Made by a program: the position numbers and the translations under genes. Positions 44,291-54,236 of a DNA stretch of 64,000 nucleotides are shown in pieces (position 1 is the stretch's first letter; every line of letters begins with the position of its first letter). Source of the DNA: Mastigocoleus testarum BC008 (GTDB taxonomy: Bacteria; Cyanobacteriota; Cyanobacteriia; Cyanobacteriales; Nostocaceae). The stretch spans positions 95,528-159,527 of the forward strand of contig NZ_LMTZ01000045.1 of assembly GCF_001456025.1 (NCBI RefSeq), given 5' to 3'. The notes beneath the pieces were generated by a model that saw only the letters and a list, made by a program, of their open reading frames with translations, was not told where the DNA came from and did not search any database.

Positions 44291-45610
44291 TTAATTACTT
44301 CGATTGGCGAAAAAATATCCCACTAAATATAGCGAACCACACAGAACTACTAAATCTTGACTTTGATCGCTTTTACTGAAAGCTGTGTCTAAAGCTGAAA
44401 ATAAATCTGTATGAACATTACAGAATTTCAATCGCGGACAAACTTCTGCAGCTAGTTTTGCTAAATTCTCAGGTTGGGCTGAACTATGGTCTGCAACTGG
44501 AAGTAGATACAGTTTATCTTCAGGTCGGAGTAGTGCTTGAAAAACTTGGGTATGGTCTTTAGTAGAAAGCATTCCCATCACCCAAAAAATAGATTTAACC
44601 CCAAGTGTATCAACATAATCTCGTAAAGCTTTAGCTGAAGCTGGGTTATGAGCACCATCAACTAATAATCTTCGATCTGTAAATTCTCTATCTTTCCAAG
44701 TTGTCCATTGCATTCGTCCCAACCATTTAGTTTTTTCCATCCCAGCAATAATTGCTGATTCAGAAATCAACCAACCCTGGTTTTGCAATATTTCTACCGC
44801 AGCTAGGACTAAGCTAGAATTTGCTAATTGAATTGCTCCATGTAAAGACAAAGGATATTGAAGAGATTGATAATTTTTGATATCTTTTTCTTTACTTTGC
44901 GAATAACGATATTCTGCCAGGGTTGGACTAAATTGACGAGCAATGTGAGGGGAAATAATTGGACATTCCAACTCTTTAGCGCGCGTTCGCACTACTGTTT
45001 CAGCATCTGCTGGTAATGGTCCCATAACAACGGGGCATTTATATTTGAGGATACCAGCTTTTTCTCTCGCAATATCACTAATTGTTGGACCGAGTACCTG
45101 CACGTGGTCGAAACTAATAGAAGTAATAATTGTCACCAAGGGTTCTTCGCATACGTTAGTTGCATCTAAACGTCCCCCCAAACCAACTTCCACAACAGCA
45201 ACATCAACTTGTTTCTTGGCAAAATATAACCAAGCAGCAGCAGTTAAAACTTCGAATTGAGTTGGTGAAGAGGTATCTGAATTGTTCGCCTCGCGCGTTG
45301 TGATCGCAGTTTTAACTTCTAGTAATACTTGCTGTAGTTCCTCAGAACTAATGGGTTGCTCATTGAAACAAATTCGTTCCGTCCAATCAATTAAGTGAGG
45401 AGAGGTATAACGACCAGTACGATAACCTGCAGCAGTGAGAATAGAAGATAAATAAGCGCATACCGAACCTTTACCATTAGTACCAGCAACATGAATTACT
45501 GGAACAGATTTGTGAGGATTTCCAAGATTTTTTAAGAGCTGCAGAATTCTCTCAAGTCCAAGATTAACGCCAAAATGCTTAAAAGGTGTCAGCAAAGAAT
45601 CAATATCCAC
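44291..45610 (-). CDS. folC: Folylpolyglutamate synthase / dihydrofolate synthase
   Basis: A 439-aa Mur-ligase-type enzyme with GTG start. P-loop GTNGKGS is at 43-49. TGRYTSPHLIDWTERI follows, then VEVGLGGRLDATN and ITSISFDHVQVLGPTISDIAREKAGI. The C-terminal domain has LLVDGAHNPASAKALRDYV and LVVLCGSLYLVG. It adds glutamate to dihydropteroate and folates. It is convergent with the TIMP-like gene; 110 bp separate the two stops. Confidence 0.94.
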   Translation of the reverse strand: MDIDSLLTPFKHFGVNLGLERILQLLKNLGNPHKSVPVIHVAGTNGKGSVCAYLSSILTAAGYRTGRYTSPHLIDWTERICFNEQPISSEELQQVLLEVKTAITTREANNSDTSSPTQFEVLTAAAWLYFAKKQVDVAVVEVGLGGRLDATNVCEEPLVTIITSISFDHVQVLGPTISDIAREKAGILKYKCPVVMGPLPADAETVVRTRAKELECPIISPHIARQFSPTLAEYRYSQSKEKDIKNYQSLQYPLSLHGAIQLANSSLVLAAVEILQNQGWLISESAIIAGMEKTKWLGRMQWTTWKDREFTDRRLLVDGAHNPASAKALRDYVDTLGVKSIFWVMGMLSTKDHTQVFQALLRPEDKLYLLPVADHSSAQPENLAKLAAEVCPRLKFCNVHTDLFSALDTAFSKSDQSQDLVVLCGSLYLVGYFFANRSN

Positions 45611-45969
45611 AAAAACCGTTTTTTATTTTTAAGTTTATTTTTTTATTTATATATAACAAAACAGTGAATTATACCAATTCAATAAATCATTGCAACAGAT
45701 TACTCCGTAGAGACGCGTTAGCGCTTAGCGATAGCGTACCGTAGGTATAGCATGACCGTTAGGTCATCATGTCGCGTCTCTACAAAAATTTATTTGTCTC
45801 ATTATTTTTCCAAATTGGTATTACGTCTAATCCATTACCAATTACCAATTACCAATTACCAATTACCAATTACCCAAACCCCGATAAAAATAAAATCGAC
45901 TGTTCTTTAAATAGAGATACAGTCGATAACAACCCAAGCGGGTTCAAGCTTGTTTTTTAAAAAATGAAT
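45611..45969. other. Repeat-rich gap between folC and psbY
   Basis: It contains a GC-rich mosaic (about 45712-45782) with GAGACGCG/CGCGTCTC ends and GTACCGTAGGTA inside, related to the mosaic at 1504. Next come ATTACCA heptamers (45834-45875), then AACCC-AAGC-GGGTT and CAAGCTTG followed by TTTTTT (about 45931-45959). A short plus-strand frame through the heptamers is not credible as a gene. Confidence 0.65.
45834..45875. repeat. STRR array (ATTACCA)n
   Basis: Six 7-bp copies of ATTACCA in a row. They are the complement type of the GGTAATT units at 31963. Confidence 0.88.
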
Positions 45970-46095
45970 TTAAGCTTCTCTATTTAAAAAAGTTTGAATT
46001 TGTACAAGTGCAGCTTTACCAATATTAAAAACTGCCCAGCCAGCGGCAATCACAATTGGTGCTAAAACCACCGCTACGCGAAAATCAAGATCCAT
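45970..46095 (-). CDS. psbY: Photosystem II protein Y
   Basis: A 41-aa single-span protein: [20 protein letters not shown], then [20 protein letters not shown] plus a final Ala. This is the PsbY pattern: a short acidic head, one membrane helix and a basic/amide tail. PsbY sits at the edge of photosystem II near cytochrome b559. The frame is too short for usual ORF length cut-offs. It lies upstream of a gamma-carbonic-anhydrase-like gene's 3' end on the same strand, about 208 bp away. Confidence 0.9.
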   Translation of the reverse strand: MDLDFRVAVVLAPIVIAAGWAVFNIGKAALVQIQTFLNREA

Positions 46096-46303
46096 ATCTA
46101 TTACTTCCTCTTATTAAGCGACATTCAAGTATTGCGATCGAGCCTCATCTTATTGTTAGCCTAACTGAGTACTTTTTCCATAGCAAAATGTTAAGAATAT
46201 TTACAATACCCAATATGATTTTATAACAAAAGGATCCAGTTATACATCATTAATCGCTTTGATCCTCCCTGTTCGCTAATTCTTAATCCCCAGTCGCCAG
46301 TCC

Positions 46304-46837
46304 CTAATCCCCATTCTTTATAAAACCAAGGTCAGTACCTTTACCAGCATGTACTAAAGCTAGTTTTTGATATTTTTCTGCATGCTCAATTAATTCAGCC
46401 GCTTCAGTAGAAGAAATTTGTCGTACAACTTTTCCAGGGATGCCAACAACTAATGAGTGAGGTGGTACATTTTTTGTTACTACAGCACCTGCACCAATAA
46501 TGCTACCAGTACCTACTCGTACTCCATCAAGAACTATAGCTCCAATCCCTATCAGGCTACCGCGTTCGATGTGAGCGGAGTGTATGACAGCGCGATGTCC
46601 AACAGTGACGTAATCTTCTAAGATAGTTGGTTTTCCAGGATCTCCATGTAATATCGCACCATCTTGAATATTAGTAAATTCACCAACTTCAATGATTTCA
46701 ACATCCCCTCGGATCGTTGCTCCATACCAAATGCTAGCCCCGAATGCAATTTTCACTGAACCAACAACAACTGCGTTTTTAGCGACGAAGGTTGCTTGAG
46801 AAATGTCAGGAGAAAACCAGTAGGAAGGAAGAGACAC
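46304..46837 (-). CDS. Gamma carbonic anhydrase-like hexapeptide-repeat protein
   Basis: A 177-aa left-handed beta-helix protein with GTG start. Hexapeptide repeats run through about residues 18-140 (VVVGSVKIAFGASIWYGATI, GVRVGTGSIIGAGAVV). Metal-ligand candidates are His in ILHGDPG and the two in VGHRAVIHSA, the three-His pattern of gamma carbonic anhydrases. The C-terminal helix has EHAEKYQKLALVH. Activity is not certain because many relatives are inactive or acyltransferase-like. No carboxysome gene is adjacent. Confidence 0.82.
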   Translation of the reverse strand: MSLPSYWFSPDISQATFVAKNAVVVGSVKIAFGASIWYGATIRGDVEIIEVGEFTNIQDGAILHGDPGKPTILEDYVTVGHRAVIHSAHIERGSLIGIGAIVLDGVRVGTGSIIGAGAVVTKNVPPHSLVVGIPGKVVRQISSTEAAELIEHAEKYQKLALVHAGKGTDLGFIKNGD

Positions 46838-46950
46838 GATAGAATAGAATTAAGGTACTCAGAAATACTGAAAGAATTCCAACCATATAAGGCTGGTAGA
46901 CTTTAAAAGGGTATCATAGCGTTATATTTGAATCCAATTTAAATCTCGAA

Positions 46951-47031
46951 ATAGTGATTCTAAAATTAATGATTTTAAATTAATGATTTTAAAATAATGA
47001 TTCTAAAATTAGTGATTTTAAAAATAGTCAT
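46951..47031. repeat. AT-rich tandem repeat (ATGATTTTAAAATTA type)
   Basis: Five or six copies of a 14-16 bp unit with GATTTTAAA or GATTCTAAAATTA lie 90 bp before the TIGR02652 gene. The unit is similar in style to the one in the pilO-pilQ gap. Confidence 0.75.
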
Positions 47032-47119
47032 TAACTAAGTATCTCTCCGAACCAAATAAGAGTATCATTTTAAACCGAGATTCTATATAAGTAATGAATA
47101 TATTTTTACCCACTTCACA

Positions 47120-47629
47120 ATGAAACCAGGTTTACAGTATCCAATATTCGGCCCCGAAATAAAGTGTCCCCACTGCCATCAAACCATCCCGGCATTGACA
47201 CTTACTGATACTTATTTATGTCCTCGTCATGGAGCTTTTGAAGCAAACCCAGAAACCAAAGAATTAATTCATTTGCAGTCAGGTCGTCACTGGCGAAGAT
47301 GGAATTCCAAATGGTTTAGACAACATACCCATCCTGATGGTATTAGGTTTGAAATCCATGAAGCACTAGACAAACTTTATACTCAGGGCTATAGAGCAAC
47401 TAAAGTAATTATTGCTACTCGATATCAAGAACTCATGAGTGGCTATTTGGAGCGCAGTAGCCCCTGGCGTTCTGGACAGTCGGAGATAGCTTCAGGGCGA
47501 CTTTATGGTTTACCAGTTGATTTTAGCCCTGACCCCCAAGAAGAACCACGTTGGAATGTGATCAATTTTGACTTGGAAAAAGAGCCGGGTGTACCAGTAC
47601 GTTACCCTTACTTCAAGTTGTTTGATTAG
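47120..47629 (+). CDS. TIGR02652 family conserved cyanobacterial protein
   Basis: A 169-aa protein with a zinc-ribbon-like head (CPHCHQTIPAL... YLCPRHGAFEANP), then a conserved body SGRHWRRWNSKWFRQHTHPDGIRFEIHEALDKLYTQGYRATKVIIA and a Pro/Glu-rich tail. I recognise it as the TIGR02652 family, function unknown. It is followed after 52 bp by a VOC-family gene on the same strand. Confidence 0.78.
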   Translation: MKPGLQYPIFGPEIKCPHCHQTIPALTLTDTYLCPRHGAFEANPETKELIHLQSGRHWRRWNSKWFRQHTHPDGIRFEIHEALDKLYTQGYRATKVIIATRYQELMSGYLERSSPWRSGQSEIASGRLYGLPVDFSPDPQEEPRWNVINFDLEKEPGVPVRYPYFKLFD

Positions 47630-47681
47630 CTTTAATGGGGAATGGGGGTAATGGGTTAAGATAGTTACTTTCAGTGTAGAA

Positions 47682-48125
47682 ATGCATCACGCTTCTATTA
47701 GGACGGCTAATATTCATCGGGCGATCGCCTTTTACGAACAATTGGGGTTTGAAGTCTGCGAACGCTTCAGTACGGGCTATACCCTTGCTTGTTGGCTTGA
47801 AGGACTTGACAGCAGACTAGAGCTAATTGAAATTCCCAATCCCAAACCAGCAGCAGATGCATTTGGAGATGAACATTATGTAGGCTACTATCACTTATCT
47901 TTCGATCTTACTCAAAGTACTCCCGACCTACCTAGCTGGTTGACTGATTTAAAAAAACGTTTTGTGGTGGGTGTAGAACAGGATTCTCAATTATTAAAAC
48001 CCTTGGTTGTACTTTTAGAACCAACACAACAGCAAATTGGTAGTTGTATTTACGAAGTAACTTTTATTGCTGATGCTGACGGGTTACCATTGGAATTCAT
48101 CAGACTACTGAAGAAAATGACTTAA
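47682..48125 (+). CDS. VOC (glyoxalase-fold) family protein
   Basis: A 147-aa protein with the two beta-alpha-beta-beta-beta units of vicinal-oxygen-chelate proteins: HHASIRTANIHRAIAFYEQLGFEVCERF, ELIEIPNP, then YYHLSFDLT and VTFIADADGLPLEFIRLL. Metal ligands could be His2/His3, Glu and the later His and Glu. The reaction is unknown. It is likely co-transcribed with the TIGR02652 gene. Confidence 0.82.
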   Translation: MHHASIRTANIHRAIAFYEQLGFEVCERFSTGYTLACWLEGLDSRLELIEIPNPKPAADAFGDEHYVGYYHLSFDLTQSTPDLPSWLTDLKKRFVVGVEQDSQLLKPLVVLLEPTQQQIGSCIYEVTFIADADGLPLEFIRLLKKMT

Positions 48126-48511
48126 AAATGAGACAGCACGTCTAAATTTCGATGTATACGAATATTGATTTATGTTTATTTGACCTGTACTGAATTATGA
48201 TTTCCATAATTACTGCCAGTATCTTTTTAGCATTATTGAAGTGATATATTTACAGAGATATTAACTACTATTCAAGAGTATTAATTTTGTGGCGAAGTTC
48301 AATAAGTTTCTGTGCGGAATTTATCGTTCTAAATTTGTAATTTTTCCCGTACCATGATGGTTATATTATTTTTTGTGATTTAACAACTCATGACTAATTG
48401 CCAAGTCAATTAAATGTTATAGAATAGATTTTCCGAGATTGAATATTTCAGAGCTAAATATTCAAAAATATCAAAGTATTACAGTTTCAAAAAACTTCAT
48501 TATTATTATCA
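48126..48511. other. Intergenic region, nothing recognised
   Basis: AT-rich sequence before the M16 gene. I see no ORF, repeat array or strong hairpin. Confidence 0.4.
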
Positions 48512-51196
48512 GTGACAGAAAAGGTCAAAAAAACAGTATTAGATAATGGTCTTACTGTTCTAACAAAAGAAGTACATACTGCACCAGTCGTAACTGTGCA
48601 GATTTGGTACAAAGTCGGTTCCCGTAATGAAGAACCTGGCGTAAGTGGAATCACGCATCAGTTAGAACATATGATGTTTAAAGGCACTAAAAATCGTCCA
48701 ATTCAGTTTGGAAAATTGTTTAGTGCTTTAGGTAGTGACTCGAACGCATTCACTAGTTACGACCTAACGGCGTACTACAGTACAGCAGAACGGGATAAGT
48801 TGGAAGCCCTGTTAATTCTGGAAGCAGATAGAATGCAAAATGCTCTAATGAGTGAAGAATCTCTAGCTAGTGAAAAAAAAGTTGTTATTTCTGAGTTACA
48901 AGGCTATGAAAACGATCCAGAGTATCGTCTTGAGCGTTCAGTAATGCAGCAAGCGTTTCCCAATCATCCCTATGGCTTACCCGTGGGTGGTACGGAAGCA
49001 GACGTAGAAAAATTCACTATTGAACAAATAGAAGATTATTATCACCAATACTATAGTCCTAATAATGCAGTTTTGGTCATAGCTGGAGATTTTGATACTC
49101 CTGAAGTTCTTGGTCGCGTGAAGGAAATCTACAGCAAAATTCCTCAGCATGTAAATCAAGATTATTTAGATCTTGAATTTGAAAACCAAGAAAATTCTAC
49201 AAGTAATTCTAAGACTTTCATTTCTGAAAATAGTGGAGTACCACCAAAGAAAATTCTACTGCGCGAACCTGGAGCAACTGGACTATTAAAAGTTGTTTAT
49301 CCTTTAGTAGATATTAATCATCCAGACGTTCCAGTTTTAGATGTTTTAGATTATATTTTGACTGAGGGTCGAAACTCACGCTTAGAGCAAAGATTAATCG
49401 AAACTGGGATTGCTACAGACTTAGAAAGTACCGTAGTGAATTTAATTGATACAGGTTGGTATGAATTATTAATAACAGCAGATCCCGAACAAGATTTGAG
49501 TAAAATCGATTTCTTATTAACTGATACAATCGCTAAATTATCAGAGCGAGAGGCAACGCCACAAGAGCTAAAACGAGCAAAAGCACAATTAGAAGCAGCA
49601 ATAATTTTAGATAACCGTGATATCACTTCCCAAGCAATGCAGCTAGCCAACGATGAGATAGTCGCTGGCGATTATAATTATATGGATTATTATCTGGAAG
49701 CAATTAAGCGAGTAAGTGCTACTGACGTACAGCTAGTAGCACAAAAATACTTCCAGCAAACACAAAGAACTGTAGGTTTTTTTGAACCAACTCAAACACT
49801 GTTACAAAATAGAAGCACAGGGAAATATAATACTCATAAATCAACAAAACTGACGGAGCAATTTTCTCATCAAAAAGTCGTAGAATTTGCAGATGTCGTC
49901 AAGTATTTACCTCCATTAAATGGTATAAATATTTCTCTAGCTAGTCAGTTACCAGAAGAATTTACCTTAAGAAATGGTTTGAAAGTCTTGCTTTTGGCTG
50001 ATAATAGTACCCCAACCATTACCCTTGCAGGATATATCAAAGCTGGTTCAGAATTCGACCCAGAGAATATGTCAGGTTTAGCATCCTTAGTCGCAGAAAA
50101 TTTAGTCAATGGGACAAAAACAAAAGATGCTTTAACCATTGCTAAAATACTGGATGATAATGGCGCTAGTCTTGATTTTCAAGCTTTCCGTGAAGGTGTG
50201 CAAATTCAAGGTGATAGCTTAGCCAATGACTCAGATGTATTACTAAGAACCCTAGGGGATATACTTCAAAATCCAATTTTTCCCCAAAAAGAATTGCAAC
50301 TCAGCTTTCAACAAGCCTTGGTTGGTTTAAAACAAGAAAGTGACGAACCAACCGAAGTAGCAAAGAAAACTTTTGTTCAATCCATTTACCCTAAGGAACA
50401 TCCGCTACATGCTTTCCCAACTGTAGAAAGTTTGCAGCAAATTCAACAAAAAGATGTAATTGAATTTAAGCAAAAATACTATCGTCCAGACCGAACAATA
50501 TTGGTGATGGTGGGAAACTTTGTTCCAGAAGAAATGCGATCGCTAATTGTTACTGAACTTGGTGATTGGGAAACCGAAGGTGAGGCTCCAATTGTAGAGT
50601 ATCCAGATATTTCAGCGCCACAAAAAATTATTAATTTAAATCCTGTAGTTCCTGGTAAAACCCAATCCATTACATACATTGGTAATACAACTATCAAGCG
50701 TCAAGACCCTCAATATTACGCCGCGATAGTTTTGAACCAGATTTTAGGGGGTGATACCCTATCGAGTCGTTTAGGTACAGAAATTCGCGATCGCCAAGGT
50801 TTAACTTATGGAATTTATAGCAGCTTTTTGGCGAGGAAAAACTTTGGGACTTTTTTGATCGAAATGCAAACTAATCCAGAAAACGCTAAAGATGCGATCG
50901 CCAAAACTCTCCAAGTTTTAGAAGAAGTTCACCAAAAAGGAGTAACACAAAAAGAGCTAGAAACAGCAAAACGTAATTCGATCGGTAATTATAATGTTTC
51001 CCTAGCTAACCCAGAAGAATTAGCCCATAGAATACTCAAAAATGAAATTTATGATTTAGACAAAGAAGAACTGCGCACCTACATCGAAAAAATTAATGCT
51101 GTTAATCTCACTGAAGTAAATCAGGCAGCACGAAACTTAATTCAGCCAGATAAAATTGTTATAGTCACTGCTGGTCCCGAAATCATTGAAGATTGA
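48512..51196 (+). CDS. M16 family zinc metallopeptidase (two-repeat form)
   Basis: An 894-aa protein with GTG start. The N-terminal active half has the inverted zinc motif HQLEH (residues 49-53) and SDSNAFTSYDLTAYY. A further Glu in the helix after SEKKVVISELQGYENDPEYR completes the site. The C-terminal inactive half is recognised by RNGLKVLLLADNSTPTITL, YYRPDRTILVMVGNF and SRLGTEIRDRQGLTYGIYS, the R/Y pair that binds substrate. Such fused M16 enzymes resemble the PqqL/processing-peptidase group and degrade peptides. No signal peptide is seen, so it is probably cytoplasmic. Confidence 0.92.
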   Translation: MTEKVKKTVLDNGLTVLTKEVHTAPVVTVQIWYKVGSRNEEPGVSGITHQLEHMMFKGTKNRPIQFGKLFSALGSDSNAFTSYDLTAYYSTAERDKLEALLILEADRMQNALMSEESLASEKKVVISELQGYENDPEYRLERSVMQQAFPNHPYGLPVGGTEADVEKFTIEQIEDYYHQYYSPNNAVLVIAGDFDTPEVLGRVKEIYSKIPQHVNQDYLDLEFENQENSTSNSKTFISENSGVPPKKILLREPGATGLLKVVYPLVDINHPDVPVLDVLDYILTEGRNSRLEQRLIETGIATDLESTVVNLIDTGWYELLITADPEQDLSKIDFLLTDTIAKLSEREATPQELKRAKAQLEAAIILDNRDITSQAMQLANDEIVAGDYNYMDYYLEAIKRVSATDVQLVAQKYFQQTQRTVGFFEPTQTLLQNRSTGKYNTHKSTKLTEQFSHQKVVEFADVVKYLPPLNGINISLASQLPEEFTLRNGLKVLLLADNSTPTITLAGYIKAGSEFDPENMSGLASLVAENLVNGTKTKDALTIAKILDDNGASLDFQAFREGVQIQGDSLANDSDVLLRTLGDILQNPIFPQKELQLSFQQALVGLKQESDEPTEVAKKTFVQSIYPKEHPLHAFPTVESLQQIQQKDVIEFKQKYYRPDRTILVMVGNFVPEEMRSLIVTELGDWETEGEAPIVEYPDISAPQKIINLNPVVPGKTQSITYIGNTTIKRQDPQYYAAIVLNQILGGDTLSSRLGTEIRDRQGLTYGIYSSFLARKNFGTFLIEMQTNPENAKDAIAKTLQVLEEVHQKGVTQKELETAKRNSIGNYNVSLANPEELAHRILKNEIYDLDKEELRTYIEKINAVNLTEVNQAARNLIQPDKIVIVTAGPEIIED

Positions 51197-51446
51197 TTTC
51201 CTAACCTCTAGCTGCACTAATTTGCAAAATCGCTAACATTACCCACTGCATACTAGAATCATTTATCACCAGTGTTCTGGCAAAATTCATTTCACCATGG
51301 CAAAATTAGGGCATTAGCACTTGGTATTACAGCTTCAAGCAAATCATAAAATAAGTTAACTTAAATATAGATATTGTTGCTTCATTCTTCGCAGAAGAAT
51401 TACTGAAAAACCTAGCTGCAAAGCGTAATTAATTATTAGTTTCCCC

Positions 51447-52274
51447 ATGAACATTCTTAGCAACCTGCTTTCTCAACCAACTCAAGATAGCCGTCCCAAG
51501 CGCCAACGTCGAGGAATAGAAATTAAATCGCCACGAGAAATTGAAATTATGCGACAGTCCGCGAAAATTGTCGCAACTGTACTTAAAGAGATTTCTGAGT
51601 TGGTAAAGCCAGGAATGACAACCGCTGATTTGGATGCTCATGCGGAAAAACGTATCCGGGAAATGGGTGCTACACCCAGTTTCAAAGGTTATCATGGATT
51701 CCCCGCTTCCATTTGTTCCAGTATCAATAATGAAGTCGTACATGGTATTCCCAGCGCCAAAAAAGTAATTCGCTCCGGGGATGTTTTAAAAGTTGATACA
51801 GGTGCTTTTTTCCAAGGCTTTCATGGCGATTCCTGTATCACCATTGCTGTTGAAGAAGTAACTCCAGATGCAGCAAAATTGATTCGGGTTGCTGAAGAAG
51901 CCCTTTATAAAGGTATTGAGCAAGTTAAAGCTGGAAATTATTTAATGGATATTGCTGGTGCAATTGAAGATCATGTCAAAGCTAATGGCTTTGCAGTAGT
52001 AGAAGATTTTACTGGACATGGTGTAGGTAGAAATTTGCACGAAGAACCTTCAGTGTTTAATTTCCGCACTCGCGAAATGCCTAATGTTAAGTTGCGTGCA
52101 GGAATGACACTAGCCATCGAACCAATCGTTAATGCTGGTTCAAAACATACACGTACGTTATCTGACCGGTGGACAGCAGTTACTGTGGATAAATCTCTTT
52201 CGGCACAGTTTGAACATACTATTTTGGTGACACAAACTGGCTATGAAATTTTGACAGACAGAACAAAAATTTAA
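51447..52274 (+). CDS. map: Methionine aminopeptidase, type I
   Basis: A 275-aa protein. A 20-residue N-terminal extension ([19 protein letters not shown]) precedes the pita-bread core. Metal ligands are seen as Asp in [19 protein letters not shown], His in [14 protein letters not shown], Glu in [10 protein letters not shown] and Glu in QFEHTILVT; substrate His lies in KGYHGFP. It removes the initiator Met from new proteins. A terminator follows. Confidence 0.94.
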   Translation: MNILSNLLSQPTQDSRPKRQRRGIEIKSPREIEIMRQSAKIVATVLKEISELVKPGMTTADLDAHAEKRIREMGATPSFKGYHGFPASICSSINNEVVHGIPSAKKVIRSGDVLKVDTGAFFQGFHGDSCITIAVEEVTPDAAKLIRVAEEALYKGIEQVKAGNYLMDIAGAIEDHVKANGFAVVEDFTGHGVGRNLHEEPSVFNFRTREMPNVKLRAGMTLAIEPIVNAGSKHTRTLSDRWTAVTVDKSLSAQFEHTILVTQTGYEILTDRTKI

Positions 52275-52808
52275 ACTTAAAGAAATTTACTCAAAATTAA
52301 TTAATTTTTGCCAGGTGAGCACTGTTGCTCGCCTTATTTATTTTTGCTGGTATTCCAGTCCGCCACATTATAAGAATATGTACTATATGTAACCCTAGGC
52401 ACATTTATTTAAATCAAGCTAAAATTGCGGCTGAATATGATTAATAAATTCTAAACACAACCAAGTTTTGTCTTTCGGTTGTAGAATATTGTGCATCTAC
52501 AAGTACTAATACACTTATATGTTAATTGATTTTTCTTTTTTAGAAAAAATCGAAATAGTTGCAAATAGTTGCAAATAAGATTCCCCCTCTAGAATACTGA
52601 TTCAGTAATACCAAAACTCTGCTTAGGTGAAGGAGTACAGGAAGAGTCGGAAAAGGTGGAAGAAAAAGAGTTTAAAAAGTTTATACTTACTTATTCTCCC
52701 CACATCCCCTCACATTTTCCTCTCCCACTCAATTGATGATTGTTCTTGAGTACTGAGTTTATGTTCTAGATGGTTGGGGCTTTTTGTTTCTTAAGGGTAA
52801 TTTAGTCA
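52275..52808. other. Intergenic region with terminator
   Basis: Apart from the hairpin at 52313-52345 there is no supported gene or repeat. The sequence is AT-rich with a short purine-rich patch near 52630-52675. Confidence 0.4.
52313..52345 (+). terminator. Terminator after map
   Basis: AGGTGAGCA and TGCTCGCCT form a 9-bp stem (one T-G pair) with loop CTGT, followed by TATTTATTTTT, 39 bp after the map stop. Confidence 0.75.
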
Positions 52809-54236
52809 ATGAATCTAGTTGATTTAGTTTTTACTCCAGCATTGGAGTTAGCAAAATTAATCCATTCTGGAGAAATTTCGCCACTGGAATTAACGGAAAT
52901 ATATTTAGAACGTATCCAGCTTTTAAATCCGAAATTAGGGAGTTATGTAACAGTAATGGCTGAACAAGCAATTGAAACAGCCAAAATCAAAACCGATTTA
53001 TTAGGGAATAAAAAAGATTTACCCCTATTATTTGGTCTACCTATTCCCATCAAAGACCTGAATCCTCTTGCAGGTGTTTCCTGTAGTTTCGGTAATGCAG
53101 TGTTACAAAAAAATAATATTCCCACATATGATGATGCTGTCATCCTGAAAATTAAGCAAGCTGGAATGATTCCCATCGGGAAAACTGCAACCTCAGAGTT
53201 AGGTTCCTTCCCTTACACTGAATCAAAAGGTTTTCCTCCAGCAAGAAATCCATGGAATTTAGAATATACTCCTGGTGGTTCTAGTGGAGGTGCAGCAGCA
53301 GCAGTAGCAGCAGGATTAGCTCCTTTCGCTCATGGTTCTGATGGTGGTGGTTCGATACGGGGACCAGCAGCTTGTTGTGGAATAGTAGGAATTAAACCTT
53401 CACGGGGTCGCATATCTAATGGTCCAGGAGGCGATCGCTTTTGTGGTGTTGCAACAAATGGACCTTTAGCAAGAACTGTCGCTGATGCGGCTGCGCTGTT
53501 AGACGTAATGTCCGGATATGTAAATGGCGATCCGTATTGGTTACCCGAACCAGAGTTATCATTTTTAGCAGCAACTCAGGTACAACCTGTTCAACTCAAA
53601 ATTGCTTTTGCGACAAATATACCTCCCTTTGGCAAAGTTGATGCTAATTGTGAGCTAGGGGTTTTACAAACAGTTAAATTTTTAGAAGAACTAGGTCATA
53701 TAGTAGAAGAAAAATGTCCTGATTTCAGCGATCTAGTTCAACCCTTTCAAATTATTTGGCAAAGTGGAACTGCTGCTTCGGATATTCCCGTAGAAATTTT
53801 ACAACCGATGAATCAGTGGTTGTTTCAGCAAAATTATTCTGCAACTGAATATCTTAACGCAGTATTCCAGATGCAAATTGCTGCACGTAAAATAATTAGC
53901 TTTTTCAATACAGTAGATGTTTTAGTATTACCAGTTTATAGACATTCTCCCATTCGTGTGGGCGAGTGGTCTAATTTAAGTCCAGAAGAAACATTTGAGA
54001 AAATTGTTAATTGGGTCGCTCCCTGTCCTCCAGCGAATGCTACGGGTCAACCCGCGATCGCACTTCCTGTCGGTCTTGACAATAATGGTTTACCTATCGG
54101 AGTTCAATTAGTAGGAAAACCTGCTGCAGAAAGTACTTTGATTGCTCTTGCAACACAACTTGAAATGGTTAACCCTTGGCTCAAACGCCGCCCAAAGCTA
54201 TATGCAAGTGATAGCCAATCGATCATCGTGAAGTGA
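52809..54236 (+). CDS. Amidase signature family enzyme
   Basis: A 475-aa protein with the Ser-cisSer-Lys triad: Lys in PIPIKDLNPLAG (near 79), the Gly/Ser-rich signature TPGGSSGGAAAAVAAGLAPFA, and the nucleophile region GSDGGGSIRGPAACCGIVGIKPSRGR. It hydrolyses an amide; the substrate is not evident. The gatCAB amidotransferase subunit GatA is a relative, but the N-terminus and the second half (ANATGQPAIALPVGLDNNGLPIGVQLVGKP) fit a stand-alone amidase. Confidence 0.88.
   Translation: MNLVDLVFTPALELAKLIHSGEISPLELTEIYLERIQLLNPKLGSYVTVMAEQAIETAKIKTDLLGNKKDLPLLFGLPIPIKDLNPLAGVSCSFGNAVLQKNNIPTYDDAVILKIKQAGMIPIGKTATSELGSFPYTESKGFPPARNPWNLEYTPGGSSGGAAAAVAAGLAPFAHGSDGGGSIRGPAACCGIVGIKPSRGRISNGPGGDRFCGVATNGPLARTVADAAALLDVMSGYVNGDPYWLPEPELSFLAATQVQPVQLKIAFATNIPPFGKVDANCELGVLQTVKFLEELGHIVEEKCPDFSDLVQPFQIIWQSGTAASDIPVEILQPMNQWLFQQNYSATEYLNAVFQMQIAARKIISFFNTVDVLVLPVYRHSPIRVGEWSNLSPEETFEKIVNWVAPCPPANATGQPAIALPVGLDNNGLPIGVQLVGKPAAESTLIALATQLEMVNPWLKRRPKLYASDSQSIIVK

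Noticed and set aside
45769..45960. Plus-strand frame of 63 codons between folC and psbY
   Set aside because: Its middle is translated ATTACCA repeat (PITNYQLPITNY); no homologous domain or ribosome site was seen.
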